A DNA stretch of 64,000 nt from Methylophilaceae bacterium LSUCC0717 (GCA_024919195.1 CP103436.1:434001-498000), one strand, 5' to 3'. Counted from the first letter of the stretch, positions 18,901-28,286 are shown. The notes: generated from the letters alone by a model not told the origin. Program-made: numbers and translations.

Positions 18901-19424
18901 CGTCTAATAATAATCAGTGGTTGTCTGGTGTAGTGATGGCAGTCAGAAACAGAATGACTCAGCGAGGAAAAATTGCCATCGTGACTCTTGATGATGGTGA
19001 GGGGAGATTAGATATGATTGTTGGAAGTAAATTATTATCCACGGTCTATCCACTTATTAAAGAAGATCAATTATTGATTGTGGAGGGCAAAGTCAGCCCG
19101 GATGAGTTTACCGGCGGTAATCGAGTTTCAGCAGTAAATATTTTTGATCTATTGACGGTACAAAGCCGAAAAACCAAACAAATAAAAATCAATGTGGGTG
19201 AGAATCTGAACCCTGAACAACTTAAGTTATTATTGAAACCTTACAGTAACGGTGCCTATCCGCAAGAGATTGGAAGGTGTCCAGTGGTGATTGAGTATCA
19301 AAATCAAGAGGGATCTGCAGAAATTAAATTAGGTGACAATTGGGCTGTTGCTCCACACGAAAACCTTATCTTTGATCTGAAAAAATCATTTCAAGATGAG
19401 AATGTTAAAATCATTTATAATTAG
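15954..19424 (+). CDS. dnaE: DNA polymerase III alpha subunit
   Basis: The 1156-residue replicative polymerase. The N-terminal PHP domain begins 'FIHLRCHSEYSITDG'; the palm catalytic acids are in 'MPDFDIDFCQEGRDR', preceded by 'GPGRGSGAGSVV'; the fingers include 'YQEQVMQIAQTVAGY' and 'LLRRAMGKKK'. The beta-clamp-binding motif QDSLF falls at residues 920-924, the same place as E. coli QADMF. An OB-fold domain ('WLSGVVMAVRNRMTQRGKIA') follows. Length equals the family norm. It begins the dnaE-accA-tilS run. Confidence 0.97.
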   Translation: MQSNSESKFIHLRCHSEYSITDGIVRLGDYVSLAKELELESLAISDLSNIFAAVKFFKLATSNGIKPIIGADVYIQNEDNRDQPSRLLLICQNKQGYLNLSKLLSRAYTENQYRDRPEIKLEWLFSDLNHGLICLSGFNFGAIGQYLLSQKKVKAIHVAKQLKEAFDDRFYLEVQRYEVAKKVEEQESLVLAIAQLAYDLDIPLVATQPIQFIKKEDFQAHEAKTCIADGYVLGDQRRPKNFTAEQYFKTPEEMTALFEDIPSAISNTLEISKRCNFEFELGNVFLPDFPIPEGLTINEYLEKTAIDGLEKKLNNLYPEVENFKTQEKKYLDRLHFEINVINQMGYAGYFLIVADFINWAKENNVPVGPGRGSGAGSVVAFALGITDLDPLSYNLLFERFLNPERVSMPDFDIDFCQEGRDRVIEYVKERYGYDAVSQIVTFGTMAARAVIRDVGRVLDLPFPFVDGIAKLIPMELGITLKDAIEKEEQIQQRIKNEEEVKELFDLALKLEGLVRNVGMHAGGVLIAPGKISDYSPLYCQEGGEGIVSQFDKDDVESIGLIKFDFLGLRTLTILSMALNNANKMRTTEGKSPIHLDDIPLDDEETFEWLSSANTTAVFQLESRGMKDMLKQAKPDCFEDIIALVALYRPGPMDLIPDFCKRKHGQQLVSYPHPSTEGILKETYGIAVYQEQVMQIAQTVAGYTLGGADLLRRAMGKKKVEEMDAQREVFIQGATQNGLEKQQASNLFDLLEKFAGYGFNKSHAAAYAKIAYQTAYLKRHYTSSFIAASMSADMNNTDNIALLFDDCVLNKIKLLPPSINNSVFRFQPLNDKEILYGLGAIKGTGLAAIEVILEDRNSNGPYQSLFEFCARLDLRKVNRKVIESLIRAGAFDELEKNRASLLASINQAISLAEQSKSHMGQDSLFGEEANQEVTNYVTTDEWDSKRQIYEEKVALGFYYSGHPFSHYKEMVRAMYPQSLRDARPSNNNQWLSGVVMAVRNRMTQRGKIAIVTLDDGEGRLDMIVGSKLLSTVYPLIKEDQLLIVEGKVSPDEFTGGNRVSAVNIFDLLTVQSRKTKQIKINVGENLNPEQLKLLLKPYSNGAYPQEIGRCPVVIEYQNQEGSAEIKLGDNWAVAPHENLIFDLKKSFQDENVKIIYN

Positions 19425-19454
19425 CCACAGATAAGATATTTAGATAATCTGATT

Positions 19455-20414
19455 ATGAAATTACATTACTTAGAATTTGAAAAACCATTACAACAATTAG
19501 CTTCCAAAGTTGAAGAGCTTGAGTCGGCTCATAGAGATAATCCAAAATTAAATATCTCAAAAGAAGTCAAACAGTTACAAAATAAAACAGATGATTTGTT
19601 GCATCAAATATACGATGAGTTAACCCCGTGGCAAATCTCTCAGGTCTCTCGCCATCCACAACGACCTTATACCAGTGATTACATTGAACATATCTTTACT
19701 AACTTTCAAGAGTTACATGGCGATCGAGCCTTTGCTGATGACCCTGCAATTATTGGGGGCTTGGCAGATTTTGAGGGTGAGCCTGTCATGGTGGTGGGAC
19801 AACAAAAAGGACGTGATACTAAGGAAAGACAGTACCGTAACTTTGGTATGCCACGACCTGAAGGTTATCGAAAAGCACTCAGGTTATTTCACTTAGCTGA
19901 AAAATTTAATCTTCCGCTCATCACGTTAATCGACACCCCAGGCGCTTATCCTGGAATTGGTGCTGAAGAGAGAGGTCAGTCAGAAGCGATTGCGAGAAAT
20001 TTATATGCGATGAGTGAACTTAAAACACCATCAATAGGAGTTGTTATAGGTGAAGGAGGTTCTGGCGGTGCATTAGCACTCGGAGTCGTCGATCATTTGA
20101 TGATGCTGCAGTATTCTACCTATTCAGTGATATCACCCGAAGGTTGTGCTTCAATCTTGTATAAAGACGCCAAAAAAGCGGACATTGCGGCAGAAAGTCT
20201 TGGGATCACTGCTGATCATCTAAAAAAAGTGGGTCTAGCTGATGAAGTTATTCCTGAGCCTCTCGGCGGAGCACATCGCAATAAAGAAGCGATCATGGAA
20301 TCTGTCCGACAGTCACTTATAAAACAATTGAGTCGCTTAAAAAAACAGCCAATAGATATTTTATTAAGCACAAGGTATCAGAGGTTAATGAGCTATGGTG
20401 AATTTCAGTCCTAA
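19455..20414 (+). CDS. accA: Acetyl-CoA carboxylase carboxyltransferase alpha subunit
   Basis: A 319-residue alpha subunit of the carboxyltransferase that, with AccD, transfers carboxyl from biotin to acetyl-CoA in the first step of fatty-acid synthesis. Conserved segments: '[17 protein letters not shown]', '[17 protein letters not shown]', '[20 protein letters not shown]', '[13 protein letters not shown]' and '[13 protein letters not shown]'. Full family length. It lies 30 bases after dnaE and 3 bases before tilS, the order common in proteobacteria. Confidence 0.97.
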   Translation: MKLHYLEFEKPLQQLASKVEELESAHRDNPKLNISKEVKQLQNKTDDLLHQIYDELTPWQISQVSRHPQRPYTSDYIEHIFTNFQELHGDRAFADDPAIIGGLADFEGEPVMVVGQQKGRDTKERQYRNFGMPRPEGYRKALRLFHLAEKFNLPLITLIDTPGAYPGIGAEERGQSEAIARNLYAMSELKTPSIGVVIGEGGSGGALALGVVDHLMMLQYSTYSVISPEGCASILYKDAKKADIAAESLGITADHLKKVGLADEVIPEPLGGAHRNKEAIMESVRQSLIKQLSRLKKQPIDILLSTRYQRLMSYGEFQS

Positions 20415-20417
20415 TCT

Positions 20418-21743
20418 ATGAATGAGCTCGTTACCTTTCTTGAGCAATCATTTTTAAAACAGAAACTTAAAAAAAATTGTCATCTCCTCGTTGGAGTAAG
20501 TGGAGGTATCGATTCGGTTGTTCTTAGTCACGCCCTAAGTCAACTGAGATCACTGTACCCATTTGATTTAACTTTTATTTACGTTGATCATCAATTGCAT
20601 CCAGAATCAAAAAAATGGGCTAACACTGTAAAACAGCATGCAAAAAAATTATCAACCGAATACGTCTATGAAAAAGTTACAATAGATCAGGATCTTAAAT
20701 TAGGTACCGAAGGCGCTGCCAGAAAACATAGGTATCAAGCATTCCAAAAACATCAAAAAGATATCTTAGTGCTCGCCCAACATGAAGACGACCAGCTAGA
20801 GACTTTACTGCTTCAGCTTGCCAGAGGGGCTGGATCAAAGGGTTTGAGCTGCATGCCTGAGTACCATGAAAATTTAAAGATTTGGAGACCATTGTTAGGC
20901 GTGAGTAAGCATTTAATTCATGGGTATCAACAAGAATATAAACTCAAATTTATTGAAGATTCGTCGAACCAAGATAATAAATACGATAGAAATTATCTAA
21001 GAAATAAAGTGATTCCATTAATTAAAAAAAGATTTCCACAGTTTGCGACCACTTCAGGAAGATCTGTTAAGCATATTGCTGATGCCTATAACCACCAAAA
21101 TTTAATTCATGCAGAACTTTATGAGAATGTTCTTGAAGACAATAATCAATTGAATGGCCTAAAATTAAAAAAATTGTCTGATTACGATATGGGTAACGTC
21201 ATTCGGTTTTGGTTAAACGAACATCAGGTACTAATGCCGAGTATTAAAGTTCTAAGACAGATCATAAGCCAGGTTAAAAAAATTGATTTGGAAAGCCGTA
21301 TTAATATCAAAGTAGATGAAATGTCTATTCGATCTTACAATAACTCATTGTTTTTAATCAATAATTCAGAAAATTTATTCAAACCAGTACTTTGGAAAAA
21401 TCAAAATAGAGTCATACTTTCGAACAATAGAGAGGTGTTGGTAGACAAGAAAGTTGGGAAGGGTCTCTTACTTGATGAGTCAAAAAAAATTCTCATTGAT
21501 AAGCCACATAACATGAATCTTAAAATTAAGATAAGGGCTAACCAACCTGCAAGATCTTTAAAGTACATCTTTCAGGAAAATAAAATTCCACCATGGGAAA
21601 GAGAAAATTACCCTTGTGTGTACGTTGAAGATAAATTAATTGCACTGATTGGTCTGGCTGATTCTGTCGAATATGCTTCAAATAAGAAAGATATGGGAGT
21701 CACTTTTAAATATAAATTAAATCCCAGCAGTGCTGGGATTTAA
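20418..21743 (+). CDS. tilS: tRNA(Ile)-lysidine synthase
   Basis: A 441-residue enzyme that converts the wobble C of tRNA-Ile(CAU) to lysidine. The PP-loop SGGIDS is at residues 28-33, then 'YVDHQLHPESKKWA', 'EGAARKHRYQAF' and 'LAQHEDDQLETLLLQLARG', followed by 'NYLRNKVIPLI', all TilS hallmarks, plus a divergent C-terminal substrate-binding domain ending 'KYIFQENKIPPWERE'. Its last codons form half of a perfect palindrome that can act as a terminator. Confidence 0.95.
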   Translation: MNELVTFLEQSFLKQKLKKNCHLLVGVSGGIDSVVLSHALSQLRSLYPFDLTFIYVDHQLHPESKKWANTVKQHAKKLSTEYVYEKVTIDQDLKLGTEGAARKHRYQAFQKHQKDILVLAQHEDDQLETLLLQLARGAGSKGLSCMPEYHENLKIWRPLLGVSKHLIHGYQQEYKLKFIEDSSNQDNKYDRNYLRNKVIPLIKKRFPQFATTSGRSVKHIADAYNHQNLIHAELYENVLEDNNQLNGLKLKKLSDYDMGNVIRFWLNEHQVLMPSIKVLRQIISQVKKIDLESRINIKVDEMSIRSYNNSLFLINNSENLFKPVLWKNQNRVILSNNREVLVDKKVGKGLLLDESKKILIDKPHNMNLKIKIRANQPARSLKYIFQENKIPPWERENYPCVYVEDKLIALIGLADSVEYASNKKDMGVTFKYKLNPSSAGI

Positions 21744-21746
21744 TTT
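21714..21746. terminator. Palindromic hairpin between convergent genes
   Basis: Two perfect 16-base arms (21714-21729 and 21731-21746) around a single central G; the GC core is TCCCAGCA/TGCTGGGA and AT pairs flank it. The tilS stop lies inside. AT flanks give short T-runs in both directions, so it may terminate tilS and the opposing PepSY gene. Confidence 0.65.
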
Positions 21747-21756
21747 GGTTTAAGAT

Positions 21757-22284
21757 TTACGAATCTTCGCCGATATCGTAAATCTCAATTTCGGTTTCCA
21801 TAATCTCACCGGTCACGCCATTGATTTCAACCTCAACTTCATGACCAATTTTTTCTGAGTAGATATCAAACTCGTATACAGGAAGATCGCCTTCAAACGC
21901 ATACTCTCTCTCGGTAACTTTCCCTGGAGTATTGTCTAGGGCAATTTTTTCAGCCTCTTCAGCTGAAATTTTTACTGCAGAGTTAAACTTCTTGTCATCC
22001 TTAGCAACCTCGACTTCTTCATCAGATAGTTCTGCTGTTGCAACATTACATTCGATTTCAAGCTCTTTGCCATCTTTGGTTTTAACATCAAACTCATATA
22101 CGGCTTGTCCATCTTCTACCTCACGCTCAAGCGAAACGATATGGCCTTCATATTTTTTGTGGACTGCGATAAAACATTTATCCAAGTCTGAGGTAAGAAC
22201 TTTTTTAATATCATCTTCTGTGTGCGCGGCAAATGTGTTCATAGTAAAACCTGCAACAGAAAGGGTTAAAATAATTTTTTTCAT
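21757..22284 (-). CDS. Secreted PepSY-domain protein
   Basis: A 175-residue exported protein with a signal peptide (MKKIILTLSVAGFTMNTFAA). The mature part holds two PepSY-like repeats: one around 'YEGHIVSLEREVEDGQAVYEFDVKT' and one around 'ISAEEAEKIALDNTPGKV' with 'EYAFEGDLPVYEFDIYS'. It is strongly acidic. PepSY domains occur in periplasmic sensors and protease modulators; function here is unknown. It is adjacent to a TonB-dependent receptor and a two-component system, and could be a partner, which is inference. Confidence 0.82.
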   Translation of the reverse strand: MKKIILTLSVAGFTMNTFAAHTEDDIKKVLTSDLDKCFIAVHKKYEGHIVSLEREVEDGQAVYEFDVKTKDGKELEIECNVATAELSDEEVEVAKDDKKFNSAVKISAEEAEKIALDNTPGKVTEREYAFEGDLPVYEFDIYSEKIGHEVEVEINGVTGEIMETEIEIYDIGEDS

Positions 22285-22359
22285 TAGTATTCCAAAATAA
22301 ATTAATTGATAACCCTTAAGTGAGCATTTTAGGCTGGATAAGTTCTACAAAATCTAGAC

Positions 22360-22479
22360 TTAAAAAAATATTTTGTATATCGATGAACTAAAGGTGAGAT
22401 AAATTGCAAGGAATAAAAATAACCCGATAAGTGTTATAAGTACTAATAACATATCTTCTTTTATTTTGGTTTTATTCAT
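22360..22479 (-). CDS. Possible 39-residue membrane protein
   Basis: An ATG frame of 39 residues, MNKTKIKEDM then a hydrophobic segment (LLVLITLIGLFLFLAIYL) and a short polar tail. This is a typical single-span small protein. No ribosome site is visible, so it is a weak call. It lies 75 bases upstream of the PepSY gene on the same strand. Confidence 0.35.
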   Translation of the reverse strand: MNKTKIKEDMLLVLITLIGLFLFLAIYLTFSSSIYKIFF

Positions 22480-22516
22480 ATTGATATATTTATTTTCAAA
22501 TGAGTAAATATCAATA

Positions 22517-22591
22517 GGAAATATTCCCAAATGGCTAATAAATAGTAATTTCAGGAAAAATTCCTAAAGTTATTAAAAAAGGAAGATTTCC
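22517..22591. promoter_or_regulatory. Three GGAA-N3-TTCC operator-like sites
   Basis: Three 11-base inverted repeats with the same architecture: GGAAATATTCC (22517-22527), GGAAAAATTCC (22554-22564), GGAAGATTTCC (22581-22591). Start-to-start distances are 37 and 27 bases. They lie 62-136 bases before the TonB-receptor ATG, in a region without genes. The repeated symmetric form suggests binding by a dimeric regulator; the NarL-type regulator encoded downstream is a candidate, which is inference. Confidence 0.55.
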
Positions 22592-22652
22592 TATTGCACG
22601 GCATTAAACATCAGCTAAAATCATGGTTCATAAAATTTATTAAGTATTAGTT

Positions 22653-25079
22653 ATGAAGTTAAGATTATCATTATTAGGGTTGGTATCTGTGGCACTAACA
22701 GTAAATGCTGAAGATTTGCAGACGGGGAAAATTAATGTGTTTAGCCCAGGGCCATTACCATCCATTGGGATTTCAACCGATATTGTTCCTGGTTCAGTTC
22801 AGGTTATTAAACCAAAAGATGTGGAGCAACAAGCCGGTGTGTCACATGCTGACTATTTAATAAATAATACACAAGGTTTCTCTATCACAGAGGTTGGCGG
22901 AAACCCATGGCAACCTGATGTCCAGTTTAGAGGGTATTCAGCTGGGTCCATTTTAGGAAACCCAATTGGATTATCAATTTATGTTGATGGTGTTCGTGAA
23001 AACCAACCATTCAGTGATGTCATGTTATGGGATACGGTACCGATGTGGGCGATATCCGGCACTCAGGTGGTTGCAGGATCAAATCCAATATACGGTTTAA
23101 ATACTCTGGGTGGCGCGATTGCCTTCCAAACAAAGAACGGTAAAATTTTTAATAAAGGTCGAATTAGCGCAACTGCTGGATCATGGGATAGAACTTCTGG
23201 ACTTATAGAGTATGGCGGCGTTTTAGAAGGCTCTGATATTGATTACTATCTAGGTTATCAACACTCATCTGAAAATGGCTGGCGTGACTACTCACCATCT
23301 CACTTAAATCAAGCGTTTGGTAAGATCGGAAAAGATTTTGAGAATGGTCGTCTTGAGTTGAGTTATACGGGTGCGCACAACAATTTGACTGGTAATGGAT
23401 TAGCCCCAAAATATTTATTAGGCGCAGATAACTCCGGGGTGAATACCGTTCCTGATTTAACAGAAAACCGTTATAACAAATTCAACCTTGGGCTGACACA
23501 GTTTATTGATGAACAAACCATGTTTTCTGCGAATGCCTATTATGTTCAATCAAATCGTTACACTTTAAATGGTGATGCTGAAATATCATATGATGCAGGT
23601 GATGCCACTTACACAGACCTTGGTAGTGCTGTTTTTGAGGTCGAATATGGTGAATTAGAAACAGCAGGAGCTGAAGGTGAGGTTAATTTAACCAAAACTA
23701 AGCAAGATAAGTATGGTATCTCAGGTCAGTTTACATTCTCACAAGACTTGTTTGGTAAGCCAAATCATTTAGTAGTGGGCGCAAATGCTGAAACATCATT
23801 AATTTCATTTAATCAATTCGGAGTTGAGGAACAGACAATTTTGAGTTCCAGAAAAATTGCTTATGACAGCACCGCCGATCACGAAGAATCAACAAATTTA
23901 TCTGGCAGAACTAAAACGTTTGGCTTGTATGGCGTCAATACGTTATCGCTTAGTGAACAGTGGCATGTTACTGGTGGCGCGCGTTGGAATTACACAGAGG
24001 TTGATAATTCAGACAGACTGAATGGTGACTCAGCTACCAATACACTCACAGCAAAACAGAGCTGGTCTAGAATTAATCCAACCATCGGTTTAACTTATAA
24101 ACCAAGTGAGAACTATTCCACATACGTATCTTATAGTGAATCAAATAGAGCACCAACATCCATTGAGCTAGGTTGTTCAAATCCACAAGCAGCTTGCTTG
24201 CTTCCAACACAGATGGCTGACGATCCACCACTAGATGATGTGGTTTCAAAAACATATGAAGTCGGTGCTAGGGGAAGATTGACAGAAAATATTTCATGGA
24301 ATGCTGCCATTTATCATGCCATGAACCATGATGACATGATGTTCATCTCCACCAATGCAGTTAACGGTCTTGGCTATTTTGACAACATTGGACGTACTCA
24401 ACGTGACGGTCTTGATTTAGGCATATCAGGAAATAGGTTGCCACTGAATTTCTTGTCAGAATCAACTCAGAACAAAATTAGCTGGAATATGAATTACGGT
24501 TTAACTCATGCAACATATGATTCAGATCTCGAATTAACAGCAGAAGCAAATAGTTCTGCATCAGATTCTGATACATCTTATACATCGATCACTAGCGGTG
24601 AATTCTTCGATGAAGCAACAGCTGTCGGTGCTGCTGCTGTAGGAGCAACAGAATTGAGAGTTAATAATGATGTGATTCAGGTTAAAAAAGGTGATCAGTT
24701 AGCAAACATTCCAATGCATCGCCTAAAACTAAGACTGAACTATGACGTAACTGACAACTTCCGTATTGGGGGAAATGCAATCGGTTTTTCAAAAGCATGG
24801 GTAATGGGTAATGAAAACCAAAAACATGATGGTGACGGTGAAGTACCAGGTTATGTTCTTGTTAATCTCGATGCAGCCTACAAGCCTGCGCAGAATTGGA
24901 CGGTAGCTTTTAAAGCAATTAATATCTTTGACAAAAACTACTATACTGGAGGAAGGTTGATTGAGAATGCTTTCACAGGCGTTGGAAGTAACACGAGAAC
25001 TAATGCTTTCTCAGGCATTGGAGTGATGCCGGGATCACCTCAGGCGGCATGGTTAACAGTCACATATGACTTCAAATAA
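22653..25079 (+). CDS. TonB-dependent outer-membrane receptor
   Basis: An 808-residue TonB-dependent receptor. A signal peptide (to about residue 19) precedes a TonB-box-like segment 'GKINVFSPG'. The plug domain has 'DYLINNTQGFSITEVGG', 'PDVQFRGYSAGSILGNP' and 'NPIYGLNTLGGAIAFQTKNG'; the rest is a 22-strand barrel ending 'AAWLTVTYDFK'. Such receptors import siderophores, vitamins, metals or sugars using TonB energy. The ligand is not readable from sequence. Three operator-like repeats lie upstream and an intrinsic terminator follows; a histidine kinase and response regulator are next. Confidence 0.9.
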   Translation: MKLRLSLLGLVSVALTVNAEDLQTGKINVFSPGPLPSIGISTDIVPGSVQVIKPKDVEQQAGVSHADYLINNTQGFSITEVGGNPWQPDVQFRGYSAGSILGNPIGLSIYVDGVRENQPFSDVMLWDTVPMWAISGTQVVAGSNPIYGLNTLGGAIAFQTKNGKIFNKGRISATAGSWDRTSGLIEYGGVLEGSDIDYYLGYQHSSENGWRDYSPSHLNQAFGKIGKDFENGRLELSYTGAHNNLTGNGLAPKYLLGADNSGVNTVPDLTENRYNKFNLGLTQFIDEQTMFSANAYYVQSNRYTLNGDAEISYDAGDATYTDLGSAVFEVEYGELETAGAEGEVNLTKTKQDKYGISGQFTFSQDLFGKPNHLVVGANAETSLISFNQFGVEEQTILSSRKIAYDSTADHEESTNLSGRTKTFGLYGVNTLSLSEQWHVTGGARWNYTEVDNSDRLNGDSATNTLTAKQSWSRINPTIGLTYKPSENYSTYVSYSESNRAPTSIELGCSNPQAACLLPTQMADDPPLDDVVSKTYEVGARGRLTENISWNAAIYHAMNHDDMMFISTNAVNGLGYFDNIGRTQRDGLDLGISGNRLPLNFLSESTQNKISWNMNYGLTHATYDSDLELTAEANSSASDSDTSYTSITSGEFFDEATAVGAAAVGATELRVNNDVIQVKKGDQLANIPMHRLKLRLNYDVTDNFRIGGNAIGFSKAWVMGNENQKHDGDGEVPGYVLVNLDAAYKPAQNWTVAFKAINIFDKNYYTGGRLIENAFTGVGSNTRTNAFSGIGVMPGSPQAAWLTVTYDFK

Positions 25080-25104
25080 AAAAAGGGCGTTAGCCCTTTT
25101 TTTT
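25076..25104 (+). terminator. Intrinsic terminator after TonB receptor
   Basis: Stem AAAAGGGC (25081-25088) / GCCCTTTT (25093-25100) with loop GTTA and a T-run to 25104. It separates the receptor from the histidine kinase gene, which starts 22 bases later. Confidence 0.88.
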
Positions 25105-25125
25105 CGCCTAGAGTAAAATTAACTT

Positions 25126-26427
25126 ATGAGTCTTAAACTAAGATTAATCTTAATTGTTAACCTTCTTTTATTCATAGCCATTTTTATAGGTTTCTTTTCT
25201 GTCGTCTTTACCTCTAAAAATGCCGTTAGGTCTGAAATTGAATCTTCACTTAAGCTTGCGGAATTCTCTATAAAAACAGGCATTCAAAAAAATCCTGATC
25301 TATATCTTTTTCAAGATAATCTATTAGGTCTAAAAGATCTTGATCAGATTCGTCACTTATCTATTCAGTTGCTGGATAGTAATGGTAGTGTGATCGACGA
25401 AAATAAAAATTTAAATACCAAAGTCCATATTCCTGTTTGGTTTCAAAATGCATTAGATATTTACTCTAAAGATTTAAAAACCATGGACTTTCCCTTAATG
25501 CAGTTTGGTGATCAAATCGGTACCGTGAAAGTGATTCCCAATCCAATCTATGAGTATGATGAGATATGGCAGCAATTCAAAAATGGATTAATTATTGCAG
25601 TAATATTTTTTGTGTTTGTAAATTTATCCATCTTCTTTTTATTTGAAAAAATTATTTCCCCAATAAGCCAACTCATTCAGGGTTTTCGAAACTTAGAGCA
25701 AGGTAGTTATAAAAATAATAAAGAAAACTTTGGCATATCTGAATTAGATATTTTGAGAGTGAAATTAAATCAACTGACCGTAAAATTAAAAAAGAATGAT
25801 GAAAGAATTCATGAGCTGAACCAGAAATTAATTACCATTCAAGAACAAGAAAAAAAAGAAATTTCACGAGATTTGCATGATGAAATTGGACAGTCATTAG
25901 CAGCGATTCAGGTTCAGGCCGCCGCAATCAAGACATCCAAAAAACCAAATACTCAGGCAGATCTTATCATTAGCACCACGAAAGACTTGATGCAGCAAAC
26001 GCGTAATCTTATCAAGCGTCTGAGTTTAATTATTATTGATGACCTTGGCATTGAAGACGCGTTAGTTGATTTAATTAAAAATTGGTCACGAAGAACAGCA
26101 TGTAAAAATATCAATGTGAATATTGACTTACCAAACGCAAGGACATTTAAAACTCAATTGAATGAGACAGTGTACAGATTGACCCAAGAGGCGTTAACAA
26201 ATATTTCAAAACACTCTCGACCAAAGGAAGTATTGATTTCAATTCAGAGAAATGACAATGTGATTCTTTTAAGTTTCATGAATAACGGTATTTTAAAGAG
26301 AACAAAAAAAACAGATGGGATTGGAATGTTGGGTATGCAGGAAAGAGTAAAGAATTTGTCAGGGTCCTTTAAACAAAGCATACACAAAGGTTTTTATAAA
26401 GTTGACATAGGCTTGCCAATCAAATGA
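25126..26427 (+). CDS. Sensor histidine kinase, NarX/NreB-like (HisKA_3)
   Basis: A 433-residue membrane kinase. Transmembrane helices lie near residues 8-30 and 150-175, enclosing a ~120-residue periplasmic sensor domain, followed by a HAMP-like linker and coiled coil. Phospho-acceptor His251 is in 'EISRDLHDEIGQSLAA', the HisKA_3 signature. The HATPase domain has 'YRLTQEALTNISKHS' and 'GIGMLGMQERVK'. The stop overlaps the response regulator ATG (ATGA). Signal is unknown; adjacency to the TonB receptor suggests a link to import or envelope state (inference). Confidence 0.92.
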   Translation: MSLKLRLILIVNLLLFIAIFIGFFSVVFTSKNAVRSEIESSLKLAEFSIKTGIQKNPDLYLFQDNLLGLKDLDQIRHLSIQLLDSNGSVIDENKNLNTKVHIPVWFQNALDIYSKDLKTMDFPLMQFGDQIGTVKVIPNPIYEYDEIWQQFKNGLIIAVIFFVFVNLSIFFLFEKIISPISQLIQGFRNLEQGSYKNNKENFGISELDILRVKLNQLTVKLKKNDERIHELNQKLITIQEQEKKEISRDLHDEIGQSLAAIQVQAAAIKTSKKPNTQADLIISTTKDLMQQTRNLIKRLSLIIIDDLGIEDALVDLIKNWSRRTACKNINVNIDLPNARTFKTQLNETVYRLTQEALTNISKHSRPKEVLISIQRNDNVILLSFMNNGILKRTKKTDGIGMLGMQERVKNLSGSFKQSIHKGFYKVDIGLPIK

Positions 26428-27023
26428 AGAGCTTGCTTCTAGTAGATGATCATAAGATTGTGCGATCAGGCCTCAAAACCTTATTGTCTGATTTGAATTT
26501 TGACCAGATTGATGAGGCTGACTCTGGAAGAGTAGCCTATAGTTTAGCGCAAGAAAATTCTTACAGCTTGATTATTATGGATATCTCCATGGAGGGAATG
26601 AGCGGTTTAGATGCGCTGTCTAAAATTATTACCAGGATTCCAAAGCAAAAGATCTTAATTTTAAGCATGCATGACAGTGACTTAGTGATTGAAAAAGCAA
26701 AAAAATTGGGTGCGATGGGCTTTGTGACTAAATCAGATATTTCTGATAATTTATTTCAAGCTGTGGAGCAGATTCTTAATGGTCAGAATTTCTTTCCAGA
26801 AACAAAAGCTACTGACAATGAATTGAATCAACTTAATGAAAGAGAATTTGAAATTTTTAAAATGATTGCCTCTGGAAAGAGTATAAAAAATATTGCTACA
26901 GATATGAATATCAGTCAGAAAACGGTGGCTAACTATCAGACCAGTATTAAGCAAAAGTTAGAAATTGATAACCCGATTGAGTTTTACAAGCTAGCAGTTG
27001 AGTTAAATTTAATTAAATCCTAA
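26424..27023 (+). CDS. Response regulator, NarL/FixJ (LuxR-HTH) type
   Basis: A 199-residue regulator with an N-terminal receiver domain (LLVDDHKIVRSGL; phospho-acceptor Asp53 in 'IIMDISMEGMSGLDAL'; Lys in 'GFVTKSDIS') and a C-terminal LuxR-type HTH ('LNEREFEIFKMIASGKSIK', 'NISQKTVANYQTSIKQKL'). It is the cognate partner of the overlapping kinase gene. Candidate targets include the TonB receptor, whose upstream region holds three symmetric repeats. Confidence 0.93.
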   Translation: MKSLLLVDDHKIVRSGLKTLLSDLNFDQIDEADSGRVAYSLAQENSYSLIIMDISMEGMSGLDALSKIITRIPKQKILILSMHDSDLVIEKAKKLGAMGFVTKSDISDNLFQAVEQILNGQNFFPETKATDNELNQLNEREFEIFKMIASGKSIKNIATDMNISQKTVANYQTSIKQKLEIDNPIEFYKLAVELNLIKS

Positions 27024-27068
27024 TGAGCTCAATGTATAATTACTGTTAATTAAATATAAGGTACATTC

Positions 27069-28265
27069 ATGCAATTCTCATCTCCACTTAAAACAAATTC
27101 AACCAAGGTGATGTTATTGGGAAGTGGTGAGCTAGGTAAAGAAGTTATTATTTCACTTCAACGACTTGGCATGGAAGTTATTGCTGTTGACCGTTATGAG
27201 AATGCACCAGGCCATCAAGTGGCCCATCGTGCTTATTCAATTGACATGACTGATGCTGCGGCACTTGAACAACTCATTCAAAAAGAAAAACCTACCTTAG
27301 TAGTTCCTGAGATAGAAGCGATCAACACGAAGCTGCTTGAAAAGCTTGAAACTGACAATGTCACTAAAGTTATTCCTAATGTAAGAGCAGTGCAACTCAC
27401 CATGAATCGTGAAGGTATTAGAAAGTTGGCTGCCGAAGAGCTTAAGATTCCAACATCACCATATGCTTTCGCCCGAAGCAGTGATGAGTTAAAAGAAGCG
27501 GTTAATAAGGTTGGCTTACCATGTTTTATTAAGCCAACCATGTCCTCATCAGGCAAAGGTCAATCTCGTATTGAATCCATGGATGATGTTGAGAGGGCCT
27601 GGGACTATGCAGCAACCTCGGGGCGAGTTAACGAAGGTGTGGTGATTGCTGAAGGTCAAATCGATTTTGATTATGAGATCACATTATTAACAGTTCGATC
27701 TTTAAATCCCGATGGAGATATCATCACCTCATACTGTGAGCCGATTGGTCATCGTCAGGAAGATGGAGATTATGTTGAGAGCTGGCAGCCACAACCAATG
27801 AATGAAAAAGCCTTAGCTACATCAAAAGAAATTGCCGAAAAAGTGACCTCAGCATTAGGTGGCTTAGGTATTTTTGGTGTTGAGTTCTTTATCAAAGAGG
27901 ACCAGGTCTGGTTTTCTGAGGTGAGCCCTCGTCCTCATGACACCGGCATGGTGACTATGATTACACAACAGCAATCTGAATTTGAATTGCATGCAAAAGC
28001 CATCCTGGGATTGCCTGTTGATACCTCATTAACTAATCCAGGTGCTTCAGCAGTCATTTACGGTGGGCATGACTGCGATGCTATTTCATTTGAAAATATT
28101 CCAAAAGCATTAGCAGAGCAGGGGATAGATATACGCTTATTTGGCAAACCTCAATCTTTCAAGAAAAGAAGAATGGGTGTTATTTTGGCCCATGCTGATG
28201 ACATTCAACACGCTAGAAATAAAGCGCAACAAGCAAGATCTCAAATCAAAACCAAACCTGTTTAA
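27069..28265 (+). CDS. purT: Formate-dependent GAR transformylase PurT
   Basis: A 398-residue ATP-grasp enzyme that makes formyl-GAR from formate, ATP and GAR in purine synthesis. Seen are the N-terminal '[21 protein letters not shown]', the ATP-grasp '[16 protein letters not shown]', '[15 protein letters not shown]', '[27 protein letters not shown]' region and 'ASAVIYGGH'. Full length. Use of formate fits a C1-metabolising organism but the gene is widespread. Confidence 0.95.
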   Translation: MQFSSPLKTNSTKVMLLGSGELGKEVIISLQRLGMEVIAVDRYENAPGHQVAHRAYSIDMTDAAALEQLIQKEKPTLVVPEIEAINTKLLEKLETDNVTKVIPNVRAVQLTMNREGIRKLAAEELKIPTSPYAFARSSDELKEAVNKVGLPCFIKPTMSSSGKGQSRIESMDDVERAWDYAATSGRVNEGVVIAEGQIDFDYEITLLTVRSLNPDGDIITSYCEPIGHRQEDGDYVESWQPQPMNEKALATSKEIAEKVTSALGGLGIFGVEFFIKEDQVWFSEVSPRPHDTGMVTMITQQQSEFELHAKAILGLPVDTSLTNPGASAVIYGGHDCDAISFENIPKALAEQGIDIRLFGKPQSFKKRRMGVILAHADDIQHARNKAQQARSQIKTKPV

Positions 28266-28280
28266 TTTATATAACGGTGC

Positions 28281-28286
28281 TATAAT
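28281..28286 (+). promoter_or_regulatory. -10 element for typA
   Basis: Perfect TATAAT in context gcTATAATGGCGCG, 28 bases before the typA ATG. No convincing -35 is visible. The GC-rich stretch after the -10 resembles a stringent-type discriminator and is shared with the rhlE promoter. Confidence 0.5.
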
